Origin: Arthrobacter sp. B2a2-09
GTDB lineage: Bacteria; Actinomycetota; Actinomycetes; Actinomycetales; Micrococcaceae
DNA: 64,000 nucleotides
NCBI RefSeq assembly: GCF_027587375.1
Contig: NZ_JAMXIC010000009.1
Coordinates: 100,061-164,060, forward strand
Reading direction: 5' to 3'
Position numbers and translations under genes: made by a program. The notes below the pieces were generated by a model. It searched no databases, had not been told where the DNA came from, and was given only the letters and a program-made list of their open reading frames with translations. Positions 1-8,929 of this stretch are shown in pieces. Every line of letters begins with the position of its first letter. The stretch's first letter is position 1.

Positions 1-1
1 G

Positions 2-1279
2 CAGTTCGGCCCCTTCGAATGCGAATTCGTTGCCGTCAACCACTCCATTCCGGATGCCTTGGCCGTCTTCATCCGCACCGCCGGCGGCAACGTGCTGCAC
101 ACGGGCGACTTCAAGATGGACCAGCTACCCCTGGATGGCCGGATCACGGACCTGCGCCACTTTGCCCGCCTGGGCGAAGAAGGAGTGGACCTGTTCATGG
201 CCGACTCCACCAACGCGGATGTGCCCGGCTTCACCACGGCGGAAAAGGAAATCGGTCCCACCCTGGACCGTTTGTTCGGGCAGGCCAAGAAGCGCATCAT
301 CGTTGCGTCCTTCTCCTCGCACGTGCACCGGGTGCAGCAAGTGCTCGACGCCGCCGCCAAGCATGGCCGCAATGTCGCCTTCGTGGGCCGTTCGATGGTG
401 CGCAACATGGCTATCGCCGCGAAACTGGGCTACCTTGACGTCCCGCCAGGAATCCTCGTGGACATCAAGAACATCGACAACCTGCCGGACCACCGCGTGG
501 TCCTGATGTCCACGGGTTCACAAGGCGAACCCATGGCGGCACTGTCCCGGATGGCCAACGGTGACCACCGCGTGGTCGTCGGCCAGGGGGATACCGTCAT
601 TTTGGCCTCGAGCCTCATCCCGGGTAACGAGAATGCGGTCTACCGGATCATCAACGGCCTGCTCAAGCTCGGCGCCGACGTCGTCCACAAGGGCAACGCC
701 AAAGTGCACGTCTCCGGCCACGCTGCTGCCGGCGAACTGCTCTACTGCTACAACATCCTCAAGCCCCTGAACGCGATGCCTGTGCACGGCGAAACCCGGC
801 ACCTCATCGCCAATGGCAACCTGGCGGTGGACTCCGGCGTGCCCTCGGACCGCGTCATCCTCAGCGACAACGGCACGGTCATTGACGTCAGGGACCACAA
901 AGCCAATGTGGTGGGCCAGGTGGAAGTGGGCTTCGTCTACGTGGACGGCTCCAGCGTGGGTGAAATCACCGACGCTGACCTCAAGGACCGCAGGATCCTC
1001 GGCGACGAGGGCTTCATCTCGGTTATCACCGTGATCAACCGGACCACCGGCAAGATCGTTTCGGGCCCGGAAATCCACGCCCGCGGCGTGGCCGAGGACG
1101 ATTCCGTGTTCGATGAGATCATCCCCAAGATCAACGCGGCCCTTGAAGACGCAGTGCTTCACCACGCTGACCACACCAACCACCAGCTCCAGCAAGTGGT
1201 GCGTCGTGTGATCGGCACGTGGGTCAACCGCAAGCTTCGCCGGCGCCCCATGATCATCCCGTTGGTTTTGGAAGCCTAG
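2..1279 (+). CDS. rnj: Ribonuclease J (5' end outside window)
   Basis: Metallo-beta-lactamase/beta-CASP ribonuclease for mRNA decay and rRNA processing in the cytoplasm. The reading frame is open from base 2, so the start and the HxHxDH metal motif lie upstream of the window. Visible are LHTGDFKMD, the beta-CASP pieces FSSHVHR, HVSGHAAAGEL and PVHGETRHL, and the C-terminal domain ending in RRPMIIPLVLEA. An ATG at 59 is internal and should not be used as the start. A strong hairpin follows the stop, so this gene probably ends its transcript. In related actinobacteria dapA usually lies just upstream. Identification is secure. Confidence 0.95.
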   Translation, partial: QFGPFECEFVAVNHSIPDALAVFIRTAGGNVLHTGDFKMDQLPLDGRITDLRHFARLGEEGVDLFMADSTNADVPGFTTAEKEIGPTLDRLFGQAKKRIIVASFSSHVHRVQQVLDAAAKHGRNVAFVGRSMVRNMAIAAKLGYLDVPPGILVDIKNIDNLPDHRVVLMSTGSQGEPMAALSRMANGDHRVVVGQGDTVILASSLIPGNENAVYRIINGLLKLGADVVHKGNAKVHVSGHAAAGELLYCYNILKPLNAMPVHGETRHLIANGNLAVDSGVPSDRVILSDNGTVIDVRDHKANVVGQVEVGFVYVDGSSVGEITDADLKDRRILGDEGFISVITVINRTTGKIVSGPEIHARGVAEDDSVFDEIIPKINAALEDAVLHHADHTNHQLQQVVRRVIGTWVNRKLRRRPMIIPLVLEA

Positions 1280-1336
1280 TCCTGGAGGTATGACTCCTGC
1301 AGGCGGTGCCGGCACGGGTGCCCCAGTGTCAGGCTC

Positions 1337-1370
1337 CGAACGGCCCGGTTCAAGCGAACCGGGCCGTTCG
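1337..1370 (+). terminator. Intrinsic-type hairpin after rnj
   Basis: Perfect 15-bp inverted repeat (arms 1337-1351 and 1356-1370) with a 4-nt loop, GC-rich, followed by TATTTC. It separates rnj from ftsK, which has its own promoter. No long U tract is present, as is common in high-GC actinobacteria. Confidence 0.8.
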
Positions 1371-1476
1371 TATTTCAGGCCCAGCCCGCGGTGAAACCAG
1401 GTCTGCAGATTGTTCAACAGGGGCAACATGGTTCCTCCGCGCCCCTGAAATCCGCGGTTTTCCGGACGGGTTGGGG

Positions 1477-1482
1477 TAGCGT
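1477..1482 (+). promoter_or_regulatory. -10 element of leaderless ftsK
   Basis: TAGCGT ends 7 nt before ATG 1490, which is the distance from a -10 box to the transcription start. The mRNA would begin at the start codon. There is no Shine-Dalgarno sequence in between. Confidence 0.55.
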
Positions 1483-1489
1483 GGCCGAT

Positions 1490-4342
1490 ATGGCGACTCG
1501 TACTACCTCCGCGCCTAGAGGCAGCTCCAATAGCAAATCCGGCGGCTCGGGCAGCGGCCGGACCCCGGCTAAGACCGGCCGGAGCGGCACAGGCACGGCC
1601 CGCGGCAAGCAGGCCGCCGTCGTCGAACCCCAACAGCCGTGGATCCTGCGCGCGCTTGCCGGTGTCTGGCTGGGAATCGGGCACGTGGTCGGTGCGGGAA
1701 TCCGCCGGATCGGTCACGACGTCAGTGACCTTGATCCCGCGGACCGCCGGGACGGCGCCGCGCTTTTCAACCTGGCGCTCGGTGTCTTCATAGCAACCTT
1801 CGCCTGGTGGGGCTTCAAAGGCTGGTTCCCGGACGTTGTCTACAGCATCGTGAACGGAACCTTCGGCTGGGTATCCCTGCTTCTGCCGCTCATGCTTTTC
1901 GTCTGCGCTTTCCGGCTTTTCCGGCAACCGTGGGACAGCCGTGGCAACAACCGCGTTGGCATCGGCTTCCTGATCATGACGTTCGCCGGCACAGGCTTGG
2001 CCCACATTATCGGGGGCCAGCCGACTGTCGCCGATGGCTTCGAGGGGCTCCGGCGCGCGGGCGGGATGCTCGGCTTCCTCGCGGCGTCGCCCCTTGCCGC
2101 CATCCACCCCGCCGTCCCCGTCATGGTCTACGGTGCCTTGGCGTTCGTCTCCCTCCTGATTGTCACGGCCACGCCCTTCGGTGCTATTCCCCGGCGTATC
2201 CGTGGCGCCTACGAGCACCTCATGGGCGTCGACCTGGTGGATGCCGACGCGCAACACGGCGATTCCCACGACCGCAGCTACCTGTACGAAAACGATGCCG
2301 TAGAAGCGCCGAAGAAGAAGCGCCGCAAGCGCCTCTTCGGCAAGGACCACGACGACGATGCCAGGCTCGAGGGCTATGTTGGCGACGAGGCGTTTGAGCA
2401 CGCAATAGTCGACGACGACGAGGCCACCGCCGCGAGGGCCGAGCCGTCCGTACCGCCGGGGGTGCGCCGGCCGACCCAGGCCGAAATCGCCGTCGAAAAG
2501 ATCAAAGCGGCCCAGGGACTTGGAAAGACGCAACCGGACCAGAACGCTACCGAGGCGATCCCCTTGGTCGCGCCGGCCGCCGTCGTCCCCCCGGTCATTG
2601 TTCCTTCGGCCCCGGTCAGTCCGCCGCCGCCCCCGACGCCGATCCCGCAGCGCACCGAACAACTTTCGCTCGCGGGGGACGTCACCTACACGCTGCCGTC
2701 CTCGGACAACCTGACTCCAGGTTCCATCCCGAAGGAGCGCACGGAAGCGAACGACGCCATCGTGGCCGCCCTGACGGACACGATGCAGCAGTTCAACGTG
2801 GACGCTACCGTTACCGGCTTCAGCCGCGGCCCCACCGTGACCCGCTACGAGATTGAGCTTGCTCCCGGCACCAAGGTGGAGCGCGTCACGGCCTTGTCCA
2901 AGAACATCTCCTACGCCGTGGCGTCCAGTGATGTCCGTATCCTCAGCCCCATCCCGGGCAAGTCGGCCATCGGCATCGAGATCCCCAACACGGACCGCGA
3001 GACCGTGTCCCTCGGCGATGTCCTGCGCAGCCAGAACGCGCGGCGGACAGACCACCCGATGGTGATGGGCGTCGGCAAGGACGTCGAAGGCGGCTACGTC
3101 GTCGCGAACCTCGCCAAGATGCCGCACTTGCTCGTGGCCGGTGCTACGGGTGCCGGTAAGTCGTCGTTCGTGAACTCCATGATCACGTCGATCCTGATGC
3201 GCGCCACACCGGATGAGGTCCGCATGGTCATGGTGGACCCGAAGCGCGTGGAACTGACCGCGTATGAGGGTGTTCCGCACCTCATCACGCCCATCATCAC
3301 CAACCCCAAGAAGGCTGCCGAGGCACTTCAGTGGGTAGTGCGTGAAATGGACGCCCGCTACGACGACCTCGCCAACTATGGCTTCAAGCACATCGACGAC
3401 TTCAACAAGGCTGTCCGTGCCGGCAAGGTTGTTCCGCCGGTCGACTCCAAGCGCGTCGTCAAGCCGTACCCTTATCTGCTGGTGATCGTGGACGAGCTCG
3501 CCGACCTGATGATGGTTGCCCCACGCGACGTCGAAGACTCGATTGTCCGGATCACCCAGCTCGCCCGTGCTGCCGGCATCCACTTGGTCCTGGCCACCCA
3601 GCGTCCGTCCGTTGACGTCGTCACAGGCCTGATCAAGGCGAACGTCCCCTCGCGTATGGCCTTCGCGACGTCCTCTGTCACCGACTCCCGTGTGGTCCTG
3701 GACCAACCGGGCGCGGAGAAACTCATTGGCCAGGGTGACGCGCTCTTCCTGCCCATGGGCGCCTCCAAGGCGATGCGCGTGCAGGGCGCCTGGGTCACCG
3801 AGTCCGAAATCCACCGCGTGGTGGAACACGTCAAGGGCCAACTCAAGGCCGTCTACCGCGACGACGTCGCACCCGAGGCGCAGAAGAAGCAGATTGACGA
3901 CGACATCGGAGACGATCTCGAGGTCCTGCTTCAGGCCACCGAACTCGTGGTCACCACCCAGTTCGGCTCCACGTCGATGCTGCAGCGCAAGCTCCGCGTC
4001 GGCTTCGCGAAGGCCGGCCGCCTCATGGACCTGCTGGAATCGCGGGGCGTCGTGGGTCCGTCCGAAGGTTCCAAGGCCCGCGATGTGCTGGTCAAGCCCG
4101 ACGACCTCGCTCCCGTGCTGGCGGCCATGAAGGGCCAGGACGCACCGGCTACCCCGGACGCGCACACGGCCGCCCTGAGCGAGAACGCGAACGCGAACAT
4201 CGCCGTCGGCGGATACGCAGAGGACCTCGTGGCCGCCGATCTCGAGCGCCGCAAGCAGGTCACGGAATACCACGACGGAGCAGATGGCCTCGATGACGAG
4301 GACGAGGGCGGCGAAGACGCCTGGTCATTGACCGGACGGTAG
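1490..4342 (+). CDS. ftsK: DNA translocase FtsK/SpoIIIE
   Basis: Septum-anchored DNA pump that clears chromosome from the closing septum (about 950 aa). Order: a basic, Ser/Gly-rich N-terminus, four membrane segments (roughly residues 85-235), a charged and Pro-rich linker (to about 430), the RecA-like motor with Walker A GATGAGKSS and Walker B LLVIVDELADLMM, and a C-terminal winged-helix gamma domain (QFGSTSMLQRKLRVGFAKAG) that reads polar KOPS sites. The frame stays open upstream to 1391, but ATG 1490 is chosen because a -10-like TAGCGT sits 7 nt before it. The next gene, pgsA, starts 9 bp after the stop, with its own -10 overlapping this stop codon. Confidence 0.93.
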   Translation: MATRTTSAPRGSSNSKSGGSGSGRTPAKTGRSGTGTARGKQAAVVEPQQPWILRALAGVWLGIGHVVGAGIRRIGHDVSDLDPADRRDGAALFNLALGVFIATFAWWGFKGWFPDVVYSIVNGTFGWVSLLLPLMLFVCAFRLFRQPWDSRGNNRVGIGFLIMTFAGTGLAHIIGGQPTVADGFEGLRRAGGMLGFLAASPLAAIHPAVPVMVYGALAFVSLLIVTATPFGAIPRRIRGAYEHLMGVDLVDADAQHGDSHDRSYLYENDAVEAPKKKRRKRLFGKDHDDDARLEGYVGDEAFEHAIVDDDEATAARAEPSVPPGVRRPTQAEIAVEKIKAAQGLGKTQPDQNATEAIPLVAPAAVVPPVIVPSAPVSPPPPPTPIPQRTEQLSLAGDVTYTLPSSDNLTPGSIPKERTEANDAIVAALTDTMQQFNVDATVTGFSRGPTVTRYEIELAPGTKVERVTALSKNISYAVASSDVRILSPIPGKSAIGIEIPNTDRETVSLGDVLRSQNARRTDHPMVMGVGKDVEGGYVVANLAKMPHLLVAGATGAGKSSFVNSMITSILMRATPDEVRMVMVDPKRVELTAYEGVPHLITPIITNPKKAAEALQWVVREMDARYDDLANYGFKHIDDFNKAVRAGKVVPPVDSKRVVKPYPYLLVIVDELADLMMVAPRDVEDSIVRITQLARAAGIHLVLATQRPSVDVVTGLIKANVPSRMAFATSSVTDSRVVLDQPGAEKLIGQGDALFLPMGASKAMRVQGAWVTESEIHRVVEHVKGQLKAVYRDDVAPEAQKKQIDDDIGDDLEVLLQATELVVTTQFGSTSMLQRKLRVGFAKAGRLMDLLESRGVVGPSEGSKARDVLVKPDDLAPVLAAMKGQDAPATPDAHTAALSENANANIAVGGYAEDLVAADLERRKQVTEYHDGADGLDDEDEGGEDAWSLTGR

Positions 4343-4345
4343 CCT
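4340..4345 (+). promoter_or_regulatory. -10 element of leaderless pgsA, overlapping ftsK stop
   Basis: TAGCCT begins with the TAG stop codon of ftsK and ends 6 nt before GTG 4352. The stop codon of one gene is part of the promoter of the next. Confidence 0.55.
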
Positions 4346-4351
4346 AGAGGG

Positions 4352-4954
4352 GTGACTACATCCGAGGGCAGCAAAGCCGGTTCCAGCAGCTCCGATATCT
4401 GGAACCTGCCCAACATCCTGACGATGCTCCGAATTGTCCTGGTCCCGTTCTTTGTGTGGTTCCTCCTGGAGGACAACAGCCAGCACGGCATCTGGCGCTG
4501 GGCCGCCGTGGTGGCCTTCGCCGTGGCGATCTATACAGACAAGCTCGACGGCGACATCGCCCGGAGCCGCAACCTCGTCACCAACTTCGGCAAGATCGCG
4601 GACCCCATTGCCGACAAGTTGCTCATCGGATCGGCACTGGTTCTCCTGTCGGCGCTGGGGGAGCTGCCTTGGTGGATCACCATCCTCATCCTCGTTCGCG
4701 AATGGGGAATCACCGCCCTGCGTTTCTTCGTCATCCGCTATGGCGTGATGCCGGCCTCGCGTGGCGGCAAGCTCAAGACTGTCATCCAGACTGTCGCCAT
4801 CTTCCTTTACATCTTGCCGCTGAATTCTTTCGCGCCGTGGCTCCTCAGCGTGGCCTTCTGGGTCATGATCGCCGCCCTCGCCATCACGGTGTGGACCGGA
4901 GTCGAATACGTGATCGAAGCCGCAAAGCTTCGCGCGGCAGGCAAGCGCGCATGA
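4352..4954 (+). CDS. pgsA: CDP-diacylglycerol-glycerol-3-phosphate 3-phosphatidyltransferase
   Basis: Membrane enzyme that makes phosphatidylglycerol phosphate from CDP-diacylglycerol and glycerol-3-phosphate (200 aa). The CDP-alcohol phosphotransferase signature DG-x2-AR-x8-G-x3-D-x3-D is intact (DGDIARSR then GKIADPIADK). Several hydrophobic helices follow. GTG start, no ribosome site, and TAGCCT 6 nt before the start, so probably leaderless. The stop overlaps the cinA start as ATGA, so cinA is translationally coupled. The ftsK-pgsA-cinA-clgR order is conserved in actinobacteria. The phosphatidylserine and cardiolipin relatives share the motif, so PgsA is the best rather than the only reading. 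Confidence 0.88.
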   Translation: MTTSEGSKAGSSSSDIWNLPNILTMLRIVLVPFFVWFLLEDNSQHGIWRWAAVVAFAVAIYTDKLDGDIARSRNLVTNFGKIADPIADKLLIGSALVLLSALGELPWWITILILVREWGITALRFFVIRYGVMPASRGGKLKTVIQTVAIFLYILPLNSFAPWLLSVAFWVMIAALAITVWTGVEYVIEAAKLRAAGKRA

Positions 4955-5454
4955 GCCGTGCCGCTGATGAGGTGGCCGCGTCCGCCGTCGCCCTCGCCAT
5001 CGAGCGGGGCATCACCGTGGCTACCGCGGAATCCCTGACGGCCGGGCTGGTTGCCGCCACCCTCGCCGATACTCCAGGGGCGTCGGGCATGCTCCAGGGC
5101 GGGGTGGTCGCCTATCAGAATGCGGTCAAGGCCGGAATCCTGGGGGTGTCCGAGAAGCTGCTTTCCGCCGTCGGATCCGTCGACGCCGAGGTGGCCATGG
5201 CAATGGCCGAGGGCGCCAGGCTCGCGTGCGCGGCCGACGTCGGGGTGTCCACTACGGGGGTTGCGGGGCCTCTGCCGCACGACGGGAGATCGGTTGGCAC
5301 CGTCTTCATTGGCGTCGCCACATCGAGCGGAGCCGAGGCTCATGCCTACTCCTTTCTTGGGGATCGGGCAGGTATCCGTTCGCAGGCAACGGTGGCCGCG
5401 CTGGAGCGCTTGTTGGAGTGCCTTGTCCGTGCCGACCTACCACCCGTAAAGTAG
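4951..5454 (+). CDS. cinA: Nicotinamide-nucleotide amidohydrolase (CinA C-terminal type)
   Basis: PncC/CinA C-terminal domain protein (167 aa) that deamidates NMN to nicotinate mononucleotide in pyridine nucleotide recycling. Signatures: TAESLTAGLVAATLADTPG near the N-terminus, GGVVAYQNAVKAGILGV, and STTGVAGPLPHDGRSVGTV. The N-terminal MoaB-like ADP-ribose pyrophosphatase domain of long CinA proteins is absent, which is normal for the stand-alone form. It overlaps pgsA by 4 bp (ATGA) and is followed by clgR, the usual actinobacterial arrangement. The DNA-uptake competence link of the name is not implied here. Confidence 0.87.
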   Translation: MSRAADEVAASAVALAIERGITVATAESLTAGLVAATLADTPGASGMLQGGVVAYQNAVKAGILGVSEKLLSAVGSVDAEVAMAMAEGARLACAADVGVSTTGVAGPLPHDGRSVGTVFIGVATSSGAEAHAYSFLGDRAGIRSQATVAALERLLECLVRADLPPVK

Positions 5455-5679
5455 CCGGGAACAAAAACAGTGGCCCAATAGTTGTTACATTGTGTCGCCT
5501 CGGAATGGCCGGGGCGCCTAGGATGTAGAAAACAACCGGTGCACCTGCAAGGTGAACCGGACTCACGAGGGAGCAAGGCGATACAGATGGTTAAGCAGCC
5601 CGTATCCATAAACGGCGTTGTCCGCTGGAAGGATGTGGGCTTGGCCGAGAAGGCACCGAGCGAACAGAAGGAGCGCAAA

Positions 5680-6039
5680 ATGGTTGTACTGCGTCACGAA
5701 ATTGGTGATGTCCTGCGCGATGTCCGCCAGCGTCAGGGCCGTACGCTCCGCGAAGTCTCGCACAGCGCCCGCGTTTCCCTTGGCTACCTGAGCGAAGTTG
5801 AGCGTGGTCAGAAGGAAGCATCCTCAGAGCTACTGTCCTCGATCTGCTCGGCCCTGGACGTTCCGTTGTCAGGTATGCTCCGCGAGGTCAGTGACCGGGT
5901 TGCCGTCGCCGAAGGCGTCGCTGTTCCGGATACCGTCCCGCAGGAATTCGCCCAGCGCTACGGCCGCGATCTCGACCGCGAGCTCAGCGCCGAACTAAAC
6001 GACGATTTCACCCAGGGCATGCTCTCCGGAGCCCGCTAG
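5680..6039 (+). CDS. clgR: Clp gene regulator ClgR (XRE-type HTH)
   Basis: Small DNA-binding activator of clp protease and stress genes in actinobacteria. The 119-aa product carries the highly conserved block [20 protein letters not shown], followed by the helix-turn-helix in [20 protein letters not shown]. The C-terminal tail ends MLSGAR. ATG 5680 is preceded by AAGGAG at 5668-5673 with 6-nt spacing. An in-frame ATG at 5587, with AAGG 8 nt upstream, would add 31 residues and cannot be excluded. Position directly after cinA matches Corynebacterium and Streptomyces. ClgR itself is a Clp substrate in other species; no degradation tag is obvious here. Confidence 0.88.
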   Translation: MVVLRHEIGDVLRDVRQRQGRTLREVSHSARVSLGYLSEVERGQKEASSELLSSICSALDVPLSGMLREVSDRVAVAEGVAVPDTVPQEFAQRYGRDLDRELSAELNDDFTQGMLSGAR

Positions 6040-6053
6040 ACGGACCTGAAGTA

Positions 6054-6089
6054 AAGAAGGAGGGCCACCAGCTGGTGGCCCTCCTTCTT
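6054..6089. terminator. Bidirectional hairpin between clgR and marR
   Basis: Perfect palindrome with two 18-bp arms (6054-6071 and 6072-6089) and no unpaired loop, between two convergent genes. It can stop transcription in both directions. Confidence 0.8.
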
Positions 6090-6109
6090 GGGTCTTTGTG
6101 GCTTGGTGG

Positions 6110-6616
6110 TCAGTCCTTGCCGATTCCTTCGCCGTAAGCAGCGTTGAGCCGCTCAATGTAGTCCGCCAGGGTCTGGATTTCGTCCAGCGGCCACTCACCC
6201 AGGCGTTCCCGGAATACCTGCCGGCGCGCGTCCTGGACCTGGTGCATCTTTTCCTCGCCCTTGGGGGTGAGCCGGATCGATTGTGCCCGGCCATCCTGGG
6301 GGTCGGCTTCTTTGTAGACCATGCCGATGCTCTCGAGGAACGCGATCTGGCGGCTCACCGACGGCTTCCCGACGCCGATGCATGACGCGAGCTCCGTCAG
6401 GCGGATGGGACCCTCCGTCCGGATGATCGACAGCAGTCCATAAGCGGCTGGTTCCATGTCGGGGTGGACCTGGCGGGATAACTGATGGGACAGGGATCGT
6501 GCGCGTCGCCAGAACATGCTCAGCTGGTGTTCCACCTGCTGGAGGGCGGCGTCGACGCTGTCGCCTGCCTCCACCATCTCTGGCGCGTCGTCGGGAGTGT
6601 TGCTCATGACAACCAT
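6110..6616 (-). CDS. MarR-family transcriptional regulator
   Basis: Winged-helix regulator of 168 aa. The HTH is in IRLTELASCIGVGKPSVSRQ and the wing in DPQDGRAQSIRLTPKGEE, both standard MarR features; the N- and C-terminal helices would form the dimer interface. Start ATG 6616 has GGAG about 10 nt upstream; ATG 6607 is the alternative. It is convergent with clgR and divergent from the DUF3046 gene with only 32 bp between starts, so it may regulate itself and the neighbour. No ligand or target can be inferred. Confidence 0.85.
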   Translation of the reverse strand: MVVMSNTPDDAPEMVEAGDSVDAALQQVEHQLSMFWRRARSLSHQLSRQVHPDMEPAAYGLLSIIRTEGPIRLTELASCIGVGKPSVSRQIAFLESIGMVYKEADPQDGRAQSIRLTPKGEEKMHQVQDARRQVFRERLGEWPLDEIQTLADYIERLNAAYGEGIGKD

Positions 6617-6648
6617 TCTAGAGTCCGCTCCCGTGAGAGACTCTATTG

Positions 6649-6888
6649 GTGCGTATCAGTGACTTCTGGCGGCTGATGGACGATGAATTCGGGGCTGGCT
6701 ACTCCAGGGTCCTCAGCAGCTCCCTTGTATTGGCCGGCGTCGGCAGCCGTACGGCAAACGACGCCTTGGCAGCGGGCTACAGCCCCCGCGACGTCTGGCT
6801 TGCCCTGTGCGACGTCCAGGACGTTCCTACGGAGCGGCGGCTCGGCAGGGATATCAAGCCAGCCGACAAGGGTTCCGGGACGTTCTGA
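6649..6888 (+). CDS. DUF3046 protein
   Basis: Short protein of 79 aa matching the actinobacterial DUF3046 pattern: RISDFWRLMDDEFG at the N-terminus, then VLAGVGSRTANDALAAG and DVWLALCDVQDVPTERR. It is found almost always just upstream of recA-recX in actinobacteria, as here, but its function is unknown. GTG 6649 is chosen; TTG 6646 directly before it is possible. Upstream lies a weak GAGAGA. The recA promoter region begins right after its stop. Confidence 0.82.
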   Translation: MRISDFWRLMDDEFGAGYSRVLSSSLVLAGVGSRTANDALAAGYSPRDVWLALCDVQDVPTERRLGRDIKPADKGSGTF

Positions 6889-6924
6889 GTTCCAGTTCCT
6901 GGCGGACACGCCCGCAAATTTGTT

Positions 6925-6938
6925 CGAATATCTGTTCG
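6925..6938. promoter_or_regulatory. LexA (SOS) box upstream of recA
   Basis: CGAATATCTGTTCG matches the actinobacterial SOS consensus CGAAC-N4-GTTCG with one mismatch. It lies about 190 bp before the recA start codon and just after the DUF3046 stop. Confidence 0.8.
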
Positions 6939-7040
6939 GATGAGGCTATGCTCCTATCAGAGGAAAATTGATCCTGGCGGAGCGGTTTCCGTGTCATTCG
7001 AAGCCCGTAGTTGTCCACATAGGCGAGTTCGCACACAAAA

Positions 7041-7063
7041 TTGTCAGCGGCTCATACTAGCGT
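7041..7063 (+). promoter_or_regulatory. RecA-NDp / PafBC-type promoter of recA
   Basis: TTGTCAGCG, 8 nt, then TAGCGT fits the mycobacterial LexA-independent DNA-damage promoter tTGTCRGtg-N8-TAnnnT in arrangement and nearly every base. Expected start of transcription is near 7070, about 60 nt before recA ATG 7129. Confidence 0.7.
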
Positions 7064-7128
7064 CGGATGAGACAGGAAAGCGGCCGTTCAGGCCAGTCCA
7101 CAGCGAGAAAGCATCAGAGGTGTGAACC

Positions 7129-8175
7129 ATGGCGGCAAACCAGGATCGTGAGAAGGCGCTCGAGGCAGCGCTTGCCCAGATCGACAAGCAATTCGGCAAG
7201 GGCTCCATCATGCGCTTGGGTGACGACATCCGTGCGCCCATCGAAGTCATTCCCACCGGTTCCATCGCCCTGGACGTCGCGCTTGGGATTGGCGGCCTGC
7301 CGCGCGGCCGTATCGTGGAAATCTACGGCCCGGAATCCTCAGGTAAGACCACCGTCGCGCTTCACGCTGTGGCCAACGCCCAGCGCCAGGGCGGCATCGC
7401 AGCCTTCATCGACGCCGAGCACGCCCTCGATCCCGAGTACGCCGCGAAACTGGGCGTCGACACCGACGCGCTGCTGGTTTCGCAGCCGGATACGGGTGAG
7501 CAGGCTTTGGAAATCATGGACATGCTGATCGGCTCCGGCTCCTTGGATGTCGTCGTGATTGACTCCGTCGCCGCCTTGGTTCCCCGCGCTGAAATCGAAG
7601 GCGAAATGGGCGACTCCCACGTCGGCCTCCAAGCCCGTCTCATGAGCCAGGCACTGCGTAAGATCACCGGCCGGCTGAGCCAGACCAAGACCACCGCTAT
7701 CTTCATCAACCAGCTCCGTGAGAAGATCGGCGTTTTCTTCGGTTCCCCGGAAACCACCACCGGTGGTAAAGCCCTGAAGTTCTATGCTTCCATCCGCATC
7801 GACGTCCGCCGCATCCAGACGCTGAAGGAAGGTGCGGATTCGGTAGGTAACCGCACCAAGGCCAAGATCGTCAAGAACAAGATGGCTCCGCCCTTCAAGA
7901 TCGCTGAGTTCGACATCATCTATGGCCAGGGCATTTCCCGTGAGGGCGGCATCATCGACATGGGCGTCGAGCACGGCATCATCAAGAAATCCGGTTCATG
8001 GTTCACCTATGACGGTGACCAGCTGGGGCAGGGTATGGAGAACTCCCGCCGCTTCCTGCGGGACAACCCGGAGCTGGCCGCGGACCTTGAGCGGCTCATC
8101 AAGGAAAAGCTTGGTGTCGGAGTCAAGCCTGCCGAAACCGAGGCCTCGCCGAAGCTGAAGGCCGTTGACGGCTAA
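7129..8175 (+). CDS. recA: Recombinase RecA
   Basis: DNA strand-exchange ATPase and co-protease for LexA (348 aa, normal length, no intein). Walker A GPESSGKT at residues 67-74, the [20 protein letters not shown]alker B region, the L1/L2 loops ([28 protein letters not shown]) and the C-terminal domain are intact. The ATG follows a GAGGTG at 7117-7122. Two damage-responsive elements lie upstream: an SOS box at 6925-6938 and a RecA-NDp promoter at 7041-7063. The stop overlaps recX by 11 bp, so the pair is co-translated. Confidence 0.98.
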   Translation: MAANQDREKALEAALAQIDKQFGKGSIMRLGDDIRAPIEVIPTGSIALDVALGIGGLPRGRIVEIYGPESSGKTTVALHAVANAQRQGGIAAFIDAEHALDPEYAAKLGVDTDALLVSQPDTGEQALEIMDMLIGSGSLDVVVIDSVAALVPRAEIEGEMGDSHVGLQARLMSQALRKITGRLSQTKTTAIFINQLREKIGVFFGSPETTTGGKALKFYASIRIDVRRIQTLKEGADSVGNRTKAKIVKNKMAPPFKIAEFDIIYGQGISREGGIIDMGVEHGIIKKSGSWFTYDGDQLGQGMENSRRFLRDNPELAADLERLIKEKLGVGVKPAETEASPKLKAVDG

Positions 8176-8800
8176 GCGCCAGGGCTACTCCCGGTCTTCA
8201 AGTTCTTCCCGGTCCTGGGGTCCGTCTGCGGATTCGTCCGTGGCAGCGGACCCTGAAGCCAATCCGGAAGCGGTTGCCCGGGCCATTGTTCTCCGGCAAC
8301 TGACCAACTCGCCCAAGAGCAGGCTTCAGCTTGCGCGGAAACTGGCTGAGCGGAATGTGCCGGAAGATGTGGCCGAAGCCGTGTTGGACCGCTTCGAGGA
8401 AGTCCGGCTCATTGATGACGCCGACTTCGCCGAGATGTGGGTCCGCAGCCGTGCCCAGTCGAGGAAACTCGCCCGGGGTGCCTTGAGGCGTGAATTGGCG
8501 GACAAGGGCATCGCCGTTGAAACGGCGGAGCAGGCGCTGGCGCAAGTGAGCGATGACGACGAGCGAAACGCGGCCAGGGACTTGGTCGCGCGGCGTTTGA
8601 GGGCCGGCGCCGACCTTTCCGACAGGGTTGAGCGCGACAAACAGACCCGGCGGCTCGCGTCCATGCTTGCCCGCAAGGGCTACCAGCCATCAGCGGCGTT
8701 CCGGATTGTTGGCGAGGTCTTGGACGAAGCCTTGGCGGGGGAGTCGGAGTCCCGCAGTACGGGGGCCCACGGTAGTCCTGAAGGAGGTGACATCGGCTAG
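8165..8800 (+). CDS. recX: Regulatory protein RecX
   Basis: Modulator that caps RecA filaments (211 aa). The RecX three-helix repeats are clear: [40 protein letters not shown] and [17 protein letters not shown] start at 8165 lies inside the end of recA; a later start is possible because the first 25 residues are Ser-rich and poorly conserved. Tight overlap with recA suggests a shared damage-induced transcript. Confidence 0.92.
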   Translation: MTAKRQGYSRSSSSSRSWGPSADSSVAADPEANPEAVARAIVLRQLTNSPKSRLQLARKLAERNVPEDVAEAVLDRFEEVRLIDDADFAEMWVRSRAQSRKLARGALRRELADKGIAVETAEQALAQVSDDDERNAARDLVARRLRAGADLSDRVERDKQTRRLASMLARKGYQPSAAFRIVGEVLDEALAGESESRSTGAHGSPEGGDIG

Positions 8801-8896
8801 GCAGGGTCGCCCGGGAAACTGAGAGCTGCCTGTGAGTATTGTCCCGGGCGGCGGGGTTAGCTGGGTTCTTGGTGGGGGTCGGCTAAGGTTCTGGAC

Positions 8897-8902
8897 TAGT
8901 GT
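8897..8902 (+). promoter_or_regulatory. -10-like TAGTGT before the secreted protein gene
   Basis: TAGTGT is placed to give a 5' leader of about 20 nt before ATG 8930. No good -35 is visible. The 129-bp gap after recX otherwise holds a weak long-loop inverted repeat (8808-8850). Confidence 0.35.
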
Positions 8903-8929
8903 TCCGAGTCGGGAAGCAGGTCAGATCCA

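Noticed and set aside
518..4273. Very long minus-strand open frame opposite rnj and ftsK
   Set aside because: High-GC shadow of ftsK and rnj. The product is low-complexity His/Asp/Val/Gly-rich with no recognisable domain.
5482..5679. ClgR extended to the far upstream end of its frame
   Set aside because: The frame is open by composition; only ATG 5587 is a realistic alternative and the best ribosome site is at 5680.
8781..8822. Perfect anti-16S sequence AAGGAGGTGA near the recX end followed by an 11-codon GTG frame
   Set aside because: No gene begins at proper distance; the GTG is inside the site itself and the peptide is not conserved-looking. Probably chance within recX.
8808..8850. Inverted repeat after recX as terminator
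   Set aside because: Stem of about 9 bp with a 25-nt loop and no U tract; too weak to call.
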